A DNA stretch of 7,601 bases from Acidobacteriota bacterium (GCA_025061865.1 JANXAA010000099.1:1-7601), one strand, 5' to 3'. Shown: positions 1 to 6,408, numbered from the stretch's first letter. Translations and numbers: made by a program. Notes: generated by a model from the letters alone, not told the origin.

Positions 1-359
1 AAAATGATGACCTCGTCACCGGGGTCGACGACGGCCAGCATGGCCGCCATCATGCACTCGGTCGAGCCGCAGGCGACGACGACTTGCCGGTCGGGGTCGA
101 CGTCCAGGTCATAGACTTGCCGATAGCGGTCGGCGATGGCCTGCCGTAGGCGGGGCGCTCCCCACGTAACAGCGTATTGGTTGTAGCCGTCCCGAATCGC
201 TCGACAGGCGGCTTCCTTAATAGATTCGGGCGGCTCGAAGTCAGGAAACCCCTGCGCCAGGTTGATAGCGCCATACTGCTGGGCGAGTCGGGTCATCTCC
301 CGGATGACCGATTCGGTGAATTGCTGGACCTTTCGGGAGACGCGGGCCTTCCCGGCCAT
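1..359 (-). CDS. PLP-dependent class I/II aminotransferase, N-terminal part (cut by window edge)
   Basis: Reading leftward from an ATG at 359-357, 119 codons are open to the window edge. The protein starts MAGKARVSRKVQQF. It shows the hallmarks of fold-type I aminotransferases of the aspartate / kynurenine / methionine group: INLAQGFPDF at residues 32-41 (substrate-contact loop), NQYAVTWGAPRLRQAI near 60-75, the cofactor-phosphate loop ACGSTECMMAAM at 96-107, and DPGDEVII at 112-119. A GGAGGT ribosome binding site (371-366 on the minus strand) lies 6 bases before the ATG, which fixes the start. The Schiff-base lysine and C-terminal domain lie outside the window. The family moves amino groups between an amino acid and a 2-oxo acid in the cytoplasm, using PLP. 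The exact substrate cannot be told from this part. The gene is divergent from recG. No frameshift is visible. Confidence 0.9.
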   Translation of the reverse strand, partial: MAGKARVSRKVQQFTESVIREMTRLAQQYGAINLAQGFPDFEPPESIKEAACRAIRDGYNQYAVTWGAPRLRQAIADRYRQVYDLDVDPDRQVVVACGSTECMMAAMLAVVDPGDEVII

Positions 360-507
360 CGGGGGACCTCCGGGTATGAAAGATACCTATAATAATGATA
401 CAGGATACCAGTTCCGCATCCAGCATTCGGACGACTTCGCTCGGAGCGGGCATTCTCTATCGGAACGACCCCGCTCTCGGGAGCGGAGCTAGGATAGTTG
501 TGGGACC
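360..507. promoter_or_regulatory. Divergent intergenic region between the aminotransferase and recG
   Basis: This 148-bp gap must hold the 5' signals of both divergent genes. It contains an AT-rich island (about 377-403) in otherwise GC-rich DNA. TATAAT at 388-393 is a possible -10 for recG, and TATTAT on the minus strand (394-389) a possible -10 for the aminotransferase. Neither has a convincing -35 at normal spacing. GGTAT (373-377) and ATACC (383-387) form a short inverted repeat just upstream of the aminotransferase ribosome binding site. GATAC occurs three times (382, 397, 404) across the island and could be a binding site. Promoter calls here are inferred from base composition and motif resemblance only. 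Confidence 0.4.
438..486 (+). promoter_or_regulatory. recG leader with alternative hairpins
   Basis: Four complementary arms lie just before recG: CGCT (438-441), GAGCGGG (444-450), CCCGCTC (470-476) and GAGCGG (481-486). Arms 1-2 and 3-4 can form two small hairpins; the second is CCGCTC-TCGG-GAGCGG with a 4-base loop. Alternatively arms 2 and 3 can pair over 7 bp. No T-run follows, so this is not an intrinsic terminator. A role in recG expression is only inferred. Confidence 0.3.
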
Positions 508-2643
508 TTGCTGGAACTCCTTACCCAGCCGACGATGGCCTGGAAGTTATCGACGCCGTTACGGGACATTCCGTGGATCCCGGCGAATTTCGTCGAGGAC
601 CTCCGGGCAGCCGGCATCGAGACCGTCGAGGACCTCCTATACGATCTGCCGATCCGTTATGAAGACTGGCGGGAGGCCCGCCCCATCGGACGGCTCGTGT
701 CGGGCCGGGAGACTCTCGTCCGGGGTGTCGTGACCCAAGTCGAACGGAGGGTCACGCCCCGGCAGCGGGTGAAGCTCCTACGGGTCTACCTTCAGGACAG
801 CACGGGCCAAATGGTCCTTGTCTTCTTTAATCAACCCTATATGGCAAAGCGGTTGACGCCTGGCCTGGAGGTCTTCGCTTACGGTGAGGTCGGCCGAGAC
901 CGGGACTACTGGATGTTTCCCTGCATGCAAAACCCCCAGGTCTTTCTGCCTGAGGAAGCCCAGAGGCGGGACCTACCAGGCCGGTACGTCCCGATCTACC
1001 GGAAAGTCGGCCGGCTCACGACCCGCCGGCTGGAGACGTTCATCCAGCGCCTGTTGGCTGAGGTCCGAGACGGCTTGGACGAGCCCCTGCCTCAAAGCGT
1101 CCGCCAGAAATACCACTTTCCCGACCGGGCGACGGCCTTGGCCTACGTCCACCAACCCCCGTCGGACCTCCCCATCGAGACCCTCCAGACCCATCAAGAC
1201 CCCGCCTTCCAGCGCCTCGTCTACGAAGACCTCTTCCTCCTCCAGTTAGGCCTCGCCTTCCGACGGGTCCTTTTGTACGAACAACCCGTCGGGATCGCCT
1301 TCCGGGTCACGCCGGACATCGAGGCCGACATCCAGCGGCTCCTGCCCTTCGAGCTGACGGTGGCCCAGAAGCGGGTCTTGCAGGAAATCCTGGCCGATAT
1401 GCAGAAGCCTCAGCCGCTCCACCGCCTCTTGCAGGGGGACGTCGGAAGCGGCAAGACGATCATCGCCGCCGCCTGTATGCTCGTGGCTGTCCGGAACGGC
1501 TATCAGGCGTGCCTGATGGCCCCGACAGAGATCCTGGCCGAACAGCACTTCTACAACTTGAAGCGGTGGTTCCGGCCCTTGGAGGTCCCCGTCGCCCTGC
1601 TCATCGGAGGCCTCCGGAAGCGGGAGCGGGCTGAAGTCCTCCGTTGGATCGCCCAGGGCCACGCCCCTATCGTCGTCGGGACGCATGCCCTCTTCCAGGA
1701 GGACGTCCAATATGCCCGCCTAGGGTTCGTCGTCATCGACGAACAGCACCGCTTCGGCGTCCGCCACCGGGCCCGCATCCGGGCCAAGGGCCAGCGGCCG
1801 GATACCCTCGTCATGACGGCGACGCCCATCCCGCGATCGTTGGCTTTAACGCTGTACGGCGACCTGGACGTCTCCGTCCTGGACGAGCTCCCGCCGGGCC
1901 GCCAGCCCGTCGAGACCCGCCACGTGACGACCCGTTACCGGGAGGACGTCTACCGGTGGGTCGCCCACCAGCTCGACGAGGGTCACCAGGCCTATATCGT
2001 GTGCCCCCTCATCGAGGAGTCCGAAAAGCTTCAGGTTCAGGCGGCCACCCGCCTGTACGAGGAACTCTCGCATGGATGGCTCCGGGGATACCGCCTGGGC
2101 CTCGTCCATGGCCAGCTCAAACGGGAGGACCGGGAGGCCGTCATGGACGCCTTCGTACAGGGCGACCTCCAGGCCCTGGTCGCGACGACGGTCATCGAGG
2201 TCGGCGTCGACAATCCGAATGCGACCGTCATGGTCATCGAGCACGCCGAGCGGTTCGGCCTGGCTCAGCTCCACCAGCTTCGGGGCCGGGTCGGTCGGGG
2301 CTCAGCCCGGTCTTACTGCATCCTCATCACGCCGCCTCAGGTCGGGGCCGACGCCAAGGTCCGGATTCAGGCCCTCCTGGAGTACCGAAGCGGATTTGAC
2401 ATCGCTGAGATCGACCTCCGCCTGCGGGGACCCGGGGAATTGGCTGGTGTCCGCCAGGCGGGCCTGGCACGGCTCCGGGTCGCTGACCTCGTACGGGACC
2501 ACGCCTGGATCCCCAGGATCCGCCAGGACGTCGAGGAGTACGCCCGTCGGTTTCTGGCCGCTTCCGGCGAGGCGGGTCGCCAGCAGGCCATCCGCTTCCT
2601 CCGCCAGTGGGCTCACCACTACGGCCTCGTCCAAGTCGGGTGA
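508..2643 (+). CDS. recG: ATP-dependent DNA helicase RecG
   Basis: RecG binds stalled replication forks and Holliday-type junctions and drives branch migration and fork reversal. The 711-residue length is close to the family norm (about 690-700). An N-terminal wedge/OB region (about 1-230) includes GIETVEDLLYDLPIRYEDW near 36-54. The helicase motifs follow in order: Walker A GDVGSGKT (310-317), APTEILAEQH, DEQHRFG (D411-E412-Q413-H414), TATPIPR (437-443), VGVDNPNATVMVIEHAERFG, and QLRGRVGR (590-597). The RecG-specific tail contains RLRGPGELAG, with R640-L645. The start is uncertain. TTG at 508 is the first in-frame start after the stop at 490, and ATG at 535 would shorten the protein by 9 residues; neither has a clear Shine-Dalgarno at good spacing. 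The usual GVGPK-like element near the N-terminus reads IPWIPANF here. The gene stands alone between a divergent aminotransferase and a gene-poor gap. Confidence 0.97.
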   Translation: MLELLTQPTMAWKLSTPLRDIPWIPANFVEDLRAAGIETVEDLLYDLPIRYEDWREARPIGRLVSGRETLVRGVVTQVERRVTPRQRVKLLRVYLQDSTGQMVLVFFNQPYMAKRLTPGLEVFAYGEVGRDRDYWMFPCMQNPQVFLPEEAQRRDLPGRYVPIYRKVGRLTTRRLETFIQRLLAEVRDGLDEPLPQSVRQKYHFPDRATALAYVHQPPSDLPIETLQTHQDPAFQRLVYEDLFLLQLGLAFRRVLLYEQPVGIAFRVTPDIEADIQRLLPFELTVAQKRVLQEILADMQKPQPLHRLLQGDVGSGKTIIAAACMLVAVRNGYQACLMAPTEILAEQHFYNLKRWFRPLEVPVALLIGGLRKRERAEVLRWIAQGHAPIVVGTHALFQEDVQYARLGFVVIDEQHRFGVRHRARIRAKGQRPDTLVMTATPIPRSLALTLYGDLDVSVLDELPPGRQPVETRHVTTRYREDVYRWVAHQLDEGHQAYIVCPLIEESEKLQVQAATRLYEELSHGWLRGYRLGLVHGQLKREDREAVMDAFVQGDLQALVATTVIEVGVDNPNATVMVIEHAERFGLAQLHQLRGRVGRGSARSYCILITPPQVGADAKVRIQALLEYRSGFDIAEIDLRLRGPGELAGVRQAGLARLRVADLVRDHAWIPRIRQDVEEYARRFLAASGEAGRQQAIRFLRQWAHHYGLVQVG

Positions 2644-2659
2644 GGTCTAAAGGTCTCAG

Positions 2660-2676
2660 ATGCCAGGTCCCGGCAT
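2660..2676 (+). terminator. Weak hairpin downstream of recG
   Basis: ATGCC (2660-2664) and GGCAT (2672-2676) form a 5-bp stem with a 7-base loop, 16 bases after the recG stop. No T-run follows, so it is a poor match to an intrinsic terminator. CAGGTCC (2664-2670) can also pair with GGACCTG (2728-2734). I list it only because no better 3' signal is visible for recG. Confidence 0.15.
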
Positions 2677-2736
2677 AAAGGACTATGGGCCCCCAACACC
2701 GTGAAGGCCGTCCAGCATCAGGGACCAGGACCTGAC

Positions 2737-2990
2737 TCAGCACAATCTCCCGAACTGTTCCACATCTGCCCGGGAGCCTATGACCTTCAGGCCGCCCACG
2801 TGACAGTCGACGGCGTCTACACGAACGAGCCGCCCGGGGGATCGCCTACCGGTGCTTCTTCGGCGTGACGGAGGCCGTCTACGCCATCGAGCGCCTGGCT
2901 GACGTCAGGACCCGCGAGCTCGGGATGGACCCGGCCGAATTCCGACTCAAAAGCTTCATCCGGCTTGAACAGTTCCCCTACGTGCAAGGA
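2737..2990 (+). pseudogene. Remnant of a form I-type CO dehydrogenase large subunit (coxL)
   Basis: About 250 bp encode a broken internal piece of CoxL. The first frame reads LFHICPGAYDLQAAHVT (2755-2805) and then VDGVYTNEPPGG (ending about 2840). The second frame, from 2841, reads IAYRCFFGVTEAVYAIER, then RELGMDPAEFR, SFIRLEQFPY and VQG. The shift fits loss of one base in the GGGGG run at 2836-2840. Without it, the first frame stops at TGA 2866-2868. Intact form I CoxL proteins have a GVYTNKAPGGVAYRCSFRVTEA-type segment here, with the selenium/copper-linked cysteine in the AYRCSFR loop. In this copy the Cys survives, but S and R are changed to F and G. The fragment matches about residues 340-420 of the intact CoxL further right. 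The N-terminal third, the Mo-binding C-terminal half and any start codon are missing, so it cannot make a functional subunit. Confidence 0.85.
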
Positions 2991-3048
2991 CCGGGCCTTT
3001 CTCAAGCGGGGTCTGATGCGATTCGATGTCAGAGATAGTAAAGTTGTA

Positions 3049-3159
3049 GGTCCGCAGACCGGGCGACTTACGGACCCACAGGCCTGAGGCCTGCACCACC
3101 GTAAAAATCCAGCTTGCCAAGGCGGTAGCTGGATAGATGGAAGGATTTGACTTTTTACG
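3049..3159. other. Cluster of three inverted repeats (possible structured RNA or decayed element)
   Basis: Three inverted repeats follow one another. First, GGTCCG (3049-3054) pairs with CGGACC (3071-3076). Second, CAGGCC (3079-3084) pairs with GGCCTG (3088-3093) across a 3-base loop. Third is a two-part structure: an outer stem CGTAAAAA (3100-3107) with TTTTTACG (3152-3159), and an inner stem ATCCAGCT (3107-3114) with AGCTGGAT (3127-3134). The two 8-bp perfect arms are the strongest. I do not recognise a known RNA family. Either strand could be transcribed. Confidence 0.35.
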
Positions 3160-3174
3160 CGGGGTTCGGTATAG

Positions 3175-3224
3175 GTAGAACAAATGGGCTTTCAAGGGAG
3201 TAGAACAAATGGGCTTTCAAGGGA
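3175..3224. repeat. Perfect 25-bp direct tandem repeat, two copies
   Basis: Positions 3175-3199 and 3200-3224 are identical over 25 bases and abut with no spacer. The unit begins GTAGAACAAATGGG and ends TTTCAAGGGA. There is no third copy on either side. Exact identity suggests a recent duplication or selection. The absence of spacers rules out a CRISPR array. Confidence 0.95.
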
Positions 3225-3395
3225 TTGGAGCAGAGATATAGAGTCTCGGTCGCAATCGACCTGTCTGTGAGGTCTCGGAACGTCGGCCGTCAGGGCGGCG
3301 CCCAGAGAAGGGATGCGGAATCCCATCCCTCCCCCACTGAGGTGTGAATCCGACCGGAGGGTCAGAAGCGTCGAACCTTCGGGCGTCATTCGGAT

Positions 3396-3416
3396 ATTAT
3401 AATAAATTTTTAAAAT
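3396..3416 (+). promoter_or_regulatory. Putative promoter of the coxSLM operon
   Basis: A short AT-rich island in GC-rich DNA contains TATAAT at 3398-3403, a perfect -10 consensus, and TAAAAT at 3411-3416. This is the only such site before coxS. No good -35 hexamer is seen 16-18 bases upstream, so it may need an activator or another sigma factor. Transcription from about 3410 would give a leader of roughly 130 bases. ATTATAAT (3396-3403) is palindromic, so a minus-strand promoter is also possible. Confidence 0.4.
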
Positions 3417-3427
3417 GGATTTTTTGT

Positions 3428-3539
3428 GCCGACGGTAAAATCGCGCCGGCCGGTCTGTTGCCGTCGGTTCAAAGGGCGCGTGATAAATCGACCGGCCCCG
3501 GGGTGCAATAGAAGATTTCATCCCGGGTCGGGGGAGGGG
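3428..3539 (+). promoter_or_regulatory. Structured leader of coxS with competing hairpins at the ribosome binding site
   Basis: Three overlapping pairings are visible. (1) CCGACGG (3429-3435) with CCGTCGG (3461-3467), extendable through wobble and A-T pairs to about 11 bp. (2) GGCCGGTC (3448-3455) with GACCGGCC (3490-3497), 8 bp perfect. (3) Arm 3492-3505 with arm 3519-3531, 13 pairs including two G-T, one bulged C at 3499 and a 13-base loop. Hairpin 3 ends one base before the GGAGG Shine-Dalgarno at 3533-3537. Pairing 2 uses part of the same arm as hairpin 3, so the two exclude each other. This resembles a translational switch, but I cannot match it to a named riboswitch, including the molybdenum-cofactor class. 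Confidence 0.4.
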
Positions 3540-3540
3540 T

Positions 3541-4023
3541 ATGGTGCGGGTAGCGGTTCATGTCAACGGGCGGCCTTACGAGCGGGACATAGAGCCGCGC
3601 ATGTTGCTCGTGCACTTCCTCCGGGACGAGCTGGGCCTCACGGGGACCCACATCGGATGTGACACGAGCAACTGCGGGGCCTGCACGGTCCTGCTGGACG
3701 GAAAAGCCGTCAAATCATGCACTCTCTTGGCTGTTCAAGCGGACGGAGCGGACATCCTCACCGTAGAAGGCCTGAGCCAGGACGGTCGGCTCCACCCCGT
3801 TCAAGAAGGATTCTGGGAAGAGCACGGCTTGCAGTGCGGATTCTGCACCCCCGGCATGATGATGCTGGCGGTGGAACTCTTACAAAGGGAACCAGACCCC
3901 TCCGAAGAGGCTATTCGCCATTACCTGGAAGGGAACCTCTGTCGGTGTACCGGGTACCAGCATATCGTCCACGCCATCCGCTACGCCGCTCAGAAGCTAC
4001 GGGAGACCCGTGAATCCTCTTGA
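3541..4023 (+). CDS. coxS: Molybdenum hydroxylase 2Fe-2S subunit (CoxS-like)
   Basis: This is the small iron-sulfur subunit of a CO dehydrogenase/xanthine oxidase-family enzyme. It carries electrons from the molybdenum centre in CoxL to FAD in CoxM. It has 160 residues, normal for the family. The N-terminal plant-ferredoxin-type domain has C40, C45, C48 and C60 (CDTSNCGAC then C60). The C-terminal helical domain has C99 and C102 (QCGFCTPGM) and C134 and C136 (LCRCTGYQ) for the second cluster, so all eight ligands are present. Q98, next to C99, is the usual contact to the pterin cofactor. The start is ATG 3541, 3 bases after GGAGG (3533-3537). GTG at 3544 has better spacing and would remove one residue. 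No signal peptide is seen, so the subunit is probably cytoplasmic. coxL starts 18 bases after its stop, so the two are co-transcribed. Confidence 0.96.
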   Translation: MVRVAVHVNGRPYERDIEPRMLLVHFLRDELGLTGTHIGCDTSNCGACTVLLDGKAVKSCTLLAVQADGADILTVEGLSQDGRLHPVQEGFWEEHGLQCGFCTPGMMMLAVELLQREPDPSEEAIRHYLEGNLCRCTGYQHIVHAIRYAAQKLRETRESS

Positions 4024-4041
4024 ACCTGGGAGGGAACGGCG

Positions 4042-6408
4042 ATGGTCGTCACACGGATCTTTGGTGCCCGTATTAAGCGTCGGGAGGACCCTCGTCTGAT
4101 CACGGGTCAGGCGACCTACACGGACGACGTGGTCCTGCCGGGGATGTGTTATGCGGTGTTCGTGCGGAGCGTCCAGGCGCATGCCCGCATCCGCGCGGTC
4201 CGTACAGATGCGGCCCAGGCCCATCCCGGTGTCATCGCTATCTTCACGGGCCGGGACCTCCAAGAAAAAATGGGTCTGATCCCGACCGCTTGGCTGATTC
4301 CGGACAGCGACCTGAAGACACCTCCGCATCCCCCCTTGGCGGTCGACCGGGTGCGTTACGTAGGGGACGCCGTGGCGGTAGTCCTGGCGACCACCCGGGC
4401 GGCCGCCTCCGACGCGGCGGCCCTTGTGGAGGTCGATTACGAGCCTCTGCCGGCGGTCGCCGACCCGGAAAAGGCGGTCCAACCGGATGCGCCTCGACTG
4501 CATGACGACGTCCCGGACAACGTGGCGTTTCACTGGAAAGTCGTCAACGGGGACGTAGACCGGGCGTTCGCCGAGGCAGACGTCGTCGTCCGCCAGCGCA
4601 TGGTCAACCATCGTCTGGTCCCCTGTGCCATGGAGACGCGCGGCTGTGTGGCCCATTACAACAAGGGTTCGGGGGAACTCACGCTGTGGATGACTTCCCA
4701 GAACCCCCATATCCATCGGGTCATTCTCTCCGGCATCCTCCACCTGCCGGAGCATCGGATTCGGGTGATAGCGCCTGAGGTGGGCGGCGGATTCGGGAGC
4801 AAGATTCCCTGCTATCCGGAAGAAGCGGTCGTCAGTTTCTGTGCCGTGGAGCTCGGCGTGCCTGTGAAGTGGGTCGAAGACCGGCGAGAAAATTTCGTGG
4901 CGACCATCCACGGGCGGGACCACGTCGTATACCTGGAAGTAGCGGCTCGAAAGGACGGCACCATCACGGCAATCCGCGGGAAGTGTTACGCCAATCTGGG
5001 GGCCTATCTCTCTACGGCGGCGCCAGGTATTCCGACGATCCTCCATGGTCTCATGATGTGCGGGGCTTACCGGATTCCCAATGTGCATTATGAGGTATTG
5101 GGGGTCCTGACGAATACGACGCCGGTCGACGCTTACCGGGGAGCCGGTCGCCCGGAAGCCACTTATTATGTGGAACGGCTGGTCGACCTCGTGGCCGCCG
5201 AGCTGGGGATGGACCCCGTGGAAATCCGACGCAAAAACTTCATCCCCAAGGACGCCTTTCCTTATACCACGCCGACGGGCCTGACCTACGACAGCGGGGA
5301 TTACGAGCGCACCCTGGACGAAGCCCTTCGGATCGTGGATTACGCTGGATTCCGCCGAGAACAGGAAGAGGCCCGTCGCCAGGGACGCTACCTCGGGATC
5401 GGATTCTCCACCTACGTGGAGATCTGCGGTCTCGGCCCCTCGCAGGTGGCCGGGGCCGTGGGCTTCCAAGGCGGTCTCTGGGAGAGTGCTGTCGTGCGTT
5501 TTCACCCTACGGGCAAGGTCACTGTCCTGACCGGTTCGAGCCCTCATGGTCAGGGCGAGGAGACGACCTTCGCTCAAATCGTCGCTGACCAGTTGGGCGT
5601 TCCTATCGAGGACATCGAGGTCCTTCATGGGGATACGGACCTTATCCCGATGGGCTGGGGCACTTACGGGAGCCGCACGACCCCTGTCGGGGGAGCTGCC
5701 ATAGCCGTCGCCTGTCAACGTATCCTGGCCAAAGCTCGCCAGATCGCTGCCCATCTCCTGGAGGCCGCTGAGGACGATTTGGAATTTGAGAACGGACGGT
5801 TCTACGTGAAGGGCTCCCCCGATAAGGCCAAAACAATCCAGGACATCGCCTTAGCGGCTCACCTGGCGTGGAGCTTACCGTCGGGCGTGGAACCCGGCCT
5901 TGAGGCCCAGGCGTTCTACGACCCGCCGAACTTTACTTACCCCTTTGGGGCCCATGTCTGCATCGTCGAGGTCGACCCTGAAACCGGTGAGGTCAAAGTC
6001 TTACGCTACGTAGCTGTGGACGACTGCGGTCGCGTCATCAATCCCCTGATCGTCGACGGACAAGTGCATGGCGGGATTACTCAGGGGATCGGGCAAGCGC
6101 TTTACGAGTGGGCGGTCTATTCGGAGGACGGCCAGCTCCTGACGGCTTCCTTCAACGAGTATGCGGTACCGAAAGCCCACCAAGTCCCCCGCTATGAGAC
6201 GGCCCGTACGGAGACGCCCTCCCCTCACCACCCGCTCGGCTGTAAGGGCGTCGGTGAGACGGGGACCATCGCCGCTACAGCGGCTGTAGCTAATGCGGTC
6301 ATGGACGCCCTCCGCCCCCTGGGCATCCGTCACTTGGACATGCCGTTTACCCCGGAACGGGTCTGGCGTGCGATCCGTCAGGCCCAGGGACCGGGCGGAA
6401 TCCCCTGA
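4042..6408 (+). CDS. coxL: Molybdopterin catalytic large subunit, form II CO dehydrogenase-like (CoxL)
   Basis: The 788-residue protein has the length and layout of the CoxL/xanthine dehydrogenase large subunit: a hammerhead domain (about 15-130), then the molybdopterin-binding domains. Visible motifs are EVGGGFGSK (246-254), the active-site loop AYRGAGR (364-370), GQGEE (503-507), GTYGSRT (540-546) and CKGVGETG with the catalytic-type Glu at 739. AYRGAGR is the signature of form II; form I enzymes that oxidise CO have AYRCSFR, and this protein lacks that cysteine. The family hydroxylates a substrate at a Mo centre. Form II members are of uncertain activity, and relatives include aldehyde (glyceraldehyde) oxidoreductases, so CO should not be assumed. 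The start is ATG 4042, 8 bases after GGAGG (4029-4033). It sits between coxS and coxM in the S-L-M order usual for form II. No truncation is seen. Confidence 0.94.
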   Translation: MVVTRIFGARIKRREDPRLITGQATYTDDVVLPGMCYAVFVRSVQAHARIRAVRTDAAQAHPGVIAIFTGRDLQEKMGLIPTAWLIPDSDLKTPPHPPLAVDRVRYVGDAVAVVLATTRAAASDAAALVEVDYEPLPAVADPEKAVQPDAPRLHDDVPDNVAFHWKVVNGDVDRAFAEADVVVRQRMVNHRLVPCAMETRGCVAHYNKGSGELTLWMTSQNPHIHRVILSGILHLPEHRIRVIAPEVGGGFGSKIPCYPEEAVVSFCAVELGVPVKWVEDRRENFVATIHGRDHVVYLEVAARKDGTITAIRGKCYANLGAYLSTAAPGIPTILHGLMMCGAYRIPNVHYEVLGVLTNTTPVDAYRGAGRPEATYYVERLVDLVAAELGMDPVEIRRKNFIPKDAFPYTTPTGLTYDSGDYERTLDEALRIVDYAGFRREQEEARRQGRYLGIGFSTYVEICGLGPSQVAGAVGFQGGLWESAVVRFHPTGKVTVLTGSSPHGQGEETTFAQIVADQLGVPIEDIEVLHGDTDLIPMGWGTYGSRTTPVGGAAIAVACQRILAKARQIAAHLLEAAEDDLEFENGRFYVKGSPDKAKTIQDIALAAHLAWSLPSGVEPGLEAQAFYDPPNFTYPFGAHVCIVEVDPETGEVKVLRYVAVDDCGRVINPLIVDGQVHGGITQGIGQALYEWAVYSEDGQLLTASFNEYAVPKAHQVPRYETARTETPSPHHPLGCKGVGETGTIAATAAVANAVMDALRPLGIRHLDMPFTPERVWRAIRQAQGPGGIP

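Larger units (their letters stand above)
2991..3427. other. Gene-free stretch between the coxL remnant and the coxS leader
   Basis: I see no credible gene here. Short open frames exist on both strands, such as a 79-codon minus frame at 2956-3195 and a 109-codon minus frame at 3192-3521. They have no recognisable domain, lack a ribosome binding site and overlap repeats or the remnant. What the stretch does hold is a cluster of three inverted repeats (3049-3159), a 25-bp tandem repeat (3175-3224), small inverted repeats such as GGGAT/ATCCC near 3310-3326, and an AT-rich island at about 3388-3426. Base composition is less GC-biased than in the flanking genes. Confidence 0.6.

Noticed and set aside
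1644..2399. 251-codon plus-strand frame inside recG
   Set aside because: It is an out-of-frame shadow of recG, rich in P, G and R as expected from shifted GC-rich codons.
2956..3195. 79-codon minus-strand frame in the intergenic gap
   Set aside because: Its start lies inside the 25-bp repeat and its end runs antisense to the coxL remnant. No Shine-Dalgarno and no domain are recognised.
3175..3224. CRISPR array
   Set aside because: There are only two repeats, directly abutting with no spacer, and no cas gene nearby.
3428..3468. Intrinsic terminator formed by the CCGACGG/CCGTCGG stem
   Set aside because: On the plus strand the stem is followed by TTCAAAGGG, and on the minus strand by A-rich DNA. 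Neither gives the needed T-run.
3421..3500. tRNA gene suggested by a GGTTCAAA word near 3466-3473
   Set aside because: No 7-bp acceptor stem, anticodon arm or 5-bp T stem can be arranged around it.
3192..3521. 109-codon minus-strand frame across the cox leader
   Set aside because: It overlaps the promoter island and leader hairpins, has mixed composition and no recognisable domain.
3997..5754. 585-codon open frame on the minus strand
   Set aside because: It lies antisense to coxL, whose motifs are complete. Long antisense frames arise from the strong G/C third-position bias. The frame has no recognisable domain or ribosome binding site.
4042..6408. Calling the enzyme a confirmed CO dehydrogenase
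   Set aside because: The active-site loop is AYRGAGR, not the AYRCSFR of form I enzymes, so CO oxidation is not supported by the sequence alone.
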